In this document: positions 60,353 through 64,000 of the stretch, in pieces
How positions within the stretch are numbered: the first letter of the stretch is position 1
Layout of the letters: the number at the start of each line of letters is the position of its first letter
DNA from: Vespa crabro
Lineage: Eukaryota > Arthropoda > Insecta > Hymenoptera > Vespidae
DNA length: 64,000 nucleotides
NCBI RefSeq assembly: GCF_910589235.1
Contig: NC_060959.1
Coordinates: 10,815,907-10,879,906 of the forward strand
Reading direction: 5' to 3'
The notes under the pieces: model-generated
Databases searched by the model: none
What the model was told of the DNA's origin: nothing
Seen by the model: only the letters and a program-made list of their open reading frames with translations
Made by a program: the position numbers and the translations under genes

Positions 60353-60562
60353 TTAGATGGTCCTCGCGCTTAACACAAATTCAGTAGTCCCTTTACCCGG
60401 CCGCTTGTTCCTCAGCATCCTACTACTACTGTTTCCTATTCCCTTGACTAGTCTCCGTAGATGGTAAAAGTAGAGACTAACTCCCAGACCAAGTATTACC
60501 AGGAAGGTGCCTGTCGAAAAGGTCCAACCGAGCAGAAGCAAACTCCAGCTTCCATAAGTCAT
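60353..60562 (-). CDS. Candidate 69-residue single-pass membrane microprotein
   Basis: The ATG at 60562 opens 69 codons ending in TAA at 60353. An in-frame TAA lies five codons upstream, so this ATG is the start unless a splice acceptor intervenes. Residues 4-34 form one long hydrophobic stretch (SLLLLGWTFSTGTFLVILGL and onward), directly followed by HLRRLVKG and a basic, serine-rich tail (SSSRMLRNKRPGKG). This layout fits a small type-I or signal-anchor membrane protein. I recognise no family. The DNA 5' of the start on this strand is purine-rich and offers no good acceptor. An overlapping plus-strand frame (60461-60787) uses the same DNA, so chance remains possible. Confidence 0.25.
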   Translation of the reverse strand: MTYGSWSLLLLGWTFSTGTFLVILGLGVSLYFYHLRRLVKGIGNSSSRMLRNKRPGKGTTEFVLSARTI

Positions 60563-60669
60563 CCGCCTACGATATTAGCGAGTGAACACACAGCATACGA
60601 CCCTTTGGAATATTCCTCATCTCTCTTTCTCTCCCTCTCTCTTATATATTTCCCTTTTGCTCCCTATAG

Positions 60670-60787
60670 TCCAGTTTCCTACATTGATATCGAACTAACC
60701 GACGTACCACGTAGCTACTGGCCTGGCGGCCACGTATGGAAACCTATCGGAAGGGTCGAATACAGGCTGGTGGGACCATTGCTATAG
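60670..60787 (+). CDS. Possible terminal exon with strong acceptor
   Basis: A long pyrimidine tract (about 60619-60668) ends in CTCCCTATAG at 60669, a good 3' splice-site shape. From there one frame is open to TAG at 60785-60787, encoding about 38 residues with SYIDIELTDVPRSYWPGGHVW and ending VGPLL; the two other plus frames stop quickly. The CT-rich tract could simply be one of the many local pyrimidine repeats. No family is recognised. Confidence 0.15.
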
Positions 60788-60997
60788 AGGGGTATTAGTT
60801 GATGTCGCTGAGACCCTAGAGAGCCATTTATCTGGCATTTGCGAGAGACAACAACGCGAGAAGAACGCGCTGAGCCATTGACTTTTATGGATAGCGTGTT
60901 ACTATTACCAACTATGTACGTTCCTCAGCCGCACAGTGAACGGACACGTTGTTGTTGTATCTACCAGTCGAGAACATCCTGAGAATCCTTTGCACGA

Positions 60998-61219
60998 ATG
61001 AGACAACTTATATTGCCGTTGGTGCGATACTGTGAACGAGTCTTTCCACATCTAAGGGTGGAGAACAGAGAATTGCTTTGGTTCTTCGTTTATTCCCCGG
61101 ACGTTTTTGGTTTTGTCATCAAAGAGTTCCCTGTGGAGTCATTCTTGAAATGGGCATTGAAAATCCTTCAAACTTGTATTTTTCTTTTGATCATTATTCA
61201 TCCGAATTCTAACGAATGA
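60998..61219 (+). CDS. Candidate 73-residue frame, unknown
   Basis: ATG at 60998 (context CACGAATGA), 73 codons, starting MRQLILPLVRYCERVFPHLR. The C-terminal third is hydrophobic (FLKWALKILQTCIFLLIIIH). Composition moves from GC-balanced to AT-rich along the frame. There is no known domain and no splice evidence. Confidence 0.12.
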   Translation: MRQLILPLVRYCERVFPHLRVENRELLWFFVYSPDVFGFVIKEFPVESFLKWALKILQTCIFLLIIIHPNSNE

Positions 61220-61507
61220 ATTTGTTGCTAATATCCGGATTGAAAATATTCTTTAACTGAATCGTATTATATCGAAACATATAATTGATAAAGTAAGTAA
61301 AATTTCAAAGGTATATAGATCGTCAGACATCAGCACTCTTAGAGATACCACTCTCGAGTAAAATTAATAGGATCGAGAAGCGTGAGGCGTGGTGGTAACG
61401 TTGCAAGGAAACCTCGCCTTAATTCGTCGGCTTATCACGGTAGAATAAGTACGCAACGTCGTGTCATCCGATCTTCTCATGCAACGCGATACTATATATA
61501 TTTACGT

Positions 61508-61517
61508 ATATATATAC

Positions 61518-61574
<57 letters not shown>

Positions 61575-61575
61575 C
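61508..61575. repeat. (TA)n array with TACATA interruptions
   Basis: Two interruptions near the start, then pure TA, followed by CACACGTATACGTGTG, a 16-bp near-palindrome at 61574-61590. Confidence 0.9.
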
Positions 61576-61944
61576 ACACGTATACGTGTGAATCGATGCA
61601 GGGAATCACATGCACCAGTTTTCCCTTGGAATTCGGTCTTTGATGCGCTCGATCCTACCTACTCATTCCAGTAAAGGTATATGTTCCCTAAAGAAGAACT
61701 ACAACTTCCATGAGAATTATTCGAACCGATGCACGTCGACTTACTTGCTCGAAACTAATATATTCCTCGACTCTTTTACTTTCACGGATCAACGAGAAGA
61801 TCTCCAATAAAGTCTTTCTAAACTTCTCGAATGTTCAATCAACTATGATGGTGGAAACAATTTTGCAAAATTTCTTCTTTATCTGAAAATCATTTGATGG
61901 ATTACGAGAAATTCACGTGGAAAGTGCATTTCACGAAATATCAA

Positions 61945-61989
61945 AGAGAGAGAGAGAGAGAGAATAAAAAAAAAAAAAAAAAAAAAAAA
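61945..61989. repeat. (GA)n followed by poly-A
   Basis: GA to 61963, then 24 A ending at 61989. Confidence 0.95.
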
Positions 61990-62692
61990 GAAAAGGATAA
62001 TATTTAATAATGAAATTATCTTGAAATTGATAATATCTAGTTATTTAGACGAGAAGAGATATTATGGAAGAAAATTTATCCATTTAGAAAAACGAATACT
62101 ATCTTTCATTAACAATCAAATAATAAATTTCATATTCAGGAAGGAAGAAAATATAAATTCGGCTGGAAATATATCCTGACGAATAAGAATATGTCAGAGC
62201 AAACTCGAAGGAAAACTCGAAATGGCGTGAGAACGTTAATGTGACTAGAATTAATGGTTCTTATATCGCGGTATCAAGAGTACGCTGCTACCTAGAGAGA
62301 TAGTGAAAAAGAGGGAGAGAGAGCGAGAGAGAGAGAGAGAAAAAGGGAACATTCACCTTAATTATTGCATCCGTTCTAGGAGAGAATACGTTCGTATTTT
62401 CGAGGTTACTTCGGTTCCTTTTACGTTCCTCTATCTTCCCTTTTCTTCTTCTTCTTTCTCTTCTTTTACCTTTTCTCTCAGAACTTCGAGACGAGCGGAT
62501 GAAAACAGATTGCCTTTCGTCCGACTATATACTCCCACTTACTAAAGTGATATTAATGGACCGTAAACGGTAGCACCAAAGCTCTCACCTACCTTCTTAG
62601 AATTCCTACGAACATGGAACGTGAAAAGAGAGAATATATGTGGAGAATATGTGAAGGAAAATTTCTACGAATACATGGAGATACATGCACAT

Positions 62693-62758
<66 letters not shown>

Positions 62759-63820
62759 TCGTCCGATATGTCAGGAAACGTAAAATGACACGAAACTAGT
62801 CTCATAACGAAGAGGAAATCGAGAATATTTCATCTATGCAGCCTCCGTAGAGCCCTTCCTATAATCTCTCATTCTCTTCTTCTTCATCTCGTTCTTCCTT
62901 TTCCTGAGCGATCGTCCGTGAAGAACTTTTATCGTCGAAAGTAAGTCTTTCGATATCGAAGTCGATTTATTAAAGCGTAGAGAGTAGTAGCAGCGACGGC
63001 AGCAGTGACGGTACCAGGAGCAGTACGTTGTTCCTTTCGTGAAACACGTCGCCCATTGTAATCTGTTCGTTACACCGGATTACTATCGATAGGGGAAGCG
63101 AAAAGGCGCGTTATATTGTCCCGGTTTACGTGATTTAAGACTCGATGGCGATAGTTCACGAATCGTCCCACGTATTTCGCGTATAGTTATTGCGGTATTC
63201 CTTTCAAACATGATTCACCGATTAGTTCTTCCTTCGCTAAAGGATCGCAAAGAAGTTTTTCTTTTCTTTTGTTAGTTTTAAATCTTTCAACATCGAACAA
63301 AGAATCGATCCCTTTTTATCACGTTTCCCGAATAAATCGAACAACTTTTTTTAACCTAACACGAGCTCGATTTTTCTTAATTCTTCTTTTATCGACGATT
63401 ATTCGACAATTGCTCTTTTTTTTCTTTCTTTCTTTTTTTTTTCATTTCCTATGAAAAATAATGAAACTCGGGCGTTAATAATAAAGAACGTATGATTTGT
63501 TAAAACTTATATATGTGTAATTTTTTATCGACATTGTTCTGGAAAAATAATAGTTACGATTCTTTCGAAGATTTTTACCTTGAGAAAAAAGAAAAAAGAA
63601 AACGCGAAGAAAGGGAGAAAAGAAAAAGACAAAGAAAAAAGAAAAGGAAAACCCAAAAAGACAATAGGGATCAAACCCTTTCAATGCAGTCACACTGAGT
63701 CGAACACGTAGCTATCGCATTGTTAGGACGGTTACCACGACACAAAAGTCGTCATCGATCCATGCGTTGGAGTTGAACGTGGTAGCACCCTCACTAATAT
63801 ATATACACGTACCAGTGCGA

Positions 63821-63856
<36 letters not shown>

Positions 63857-64000
63857 CTGGACAGAGATAGATAGGAAGAACATACGAGGACGATCAACGA
63901 CGTGGCATAAAAGTGGGACAATATTGGCAAATGAGATGGTACATTTACGAGGTATCACGGGGATGGCTATGCAAAGGGGGGAGAGAGGGAGGGAGTGAGT
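61990..64000. other. Unique DNA with simple repeats, no gene seen
   Basis: Includes (GA)n at 62311-62340 and 63823-63852, T-rich 63416-63442, purine-rich 63584-63660 and a G-rich end at 63976-63994. 62930-63210 is GC-richer with no frame above chance. Confidence 0.55.
62697..62755. repeat. (TA)n microsatellite, long
   Basis: About 29 uninterrupted AT units. Confidence 0.95.

Overview
The window looks like a nuclear, gene-poor stretch of an insect genome. It is AT-rich, CpG is not depleted, and it is crowded with (GA)n/(CT)n, (TA)n, (AAT)n and G-interrupted poly-A tracts. There is no bacterial operon structure, rRNA, complete tRNA or CRISPR array. An aculeate hymenopteran (wasp, ant or bee) would fit this composition, but that is an inference from sequence style and no diagnostic gene confirms it. 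Most likely the window is intergenic DNA or part of one or more large introns.

Most long open frames are artefacts of simple repeats. (GA)n reads as Arg-Glu on one strand and Ser-Leu on the other, (TA)n reads as Tyr-Ile, and poly-T reads as Phe. Outside the repeats only a few frames deserve a record, all at low confidence: a 171-codon Pro/Ser-rich frame on the minus strand (55576-56091); a 69-residue frame with one membrane helix (60353-60562, minus); a 70-residue frame in a strikingly CpG-rich patch (59681-59893, plus); and several possible exons with reasonable splice signals (14416-14721, 15002-15309, 60670-60787). None matches a protein family I recognise.

Layout: 1-9.7 kb is simple-repeat-rich, with three pairs of inverted GA/CT tracts and a strong C-rich/G-quadruplex tract at 7.26 kb. 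At 9.8-10.8 kb lie three related copies of a short motif containing TAATCCCCTTATA. 11-13.3 kb is relatively unique DNA. 13.3-25.6 kb is microsatellite-rich, with a palindromic block at 24.1 kb and a short GC-richer stretch of transcription-factor-like sites at 25.4 kb. 26-52 kb alternates AT-rich unique sequence with repeats, including possible Z-DNA tracts and a pentanucleotide polypyrimidine array at 45.8 kb. 52.5-53.2 kb holds the clearest candidate mobile-element relic, a roughly 350 bp imperfect foldback unit, followed by a degenerate tandem repeat of about 105 bp. 55-61.2 kb is the most gene-like zone, with higher GC and several overlapping open frames. 61.2-64 kb returns to repeat-rich DNA.

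I found no convincing multi-gene system. The points most worth checking are the 59.7-61.2 kb zone, the 55.6-56.1 kb frame, the three-copy motif near 10 kb and the foldback unit at 52.5 kb.
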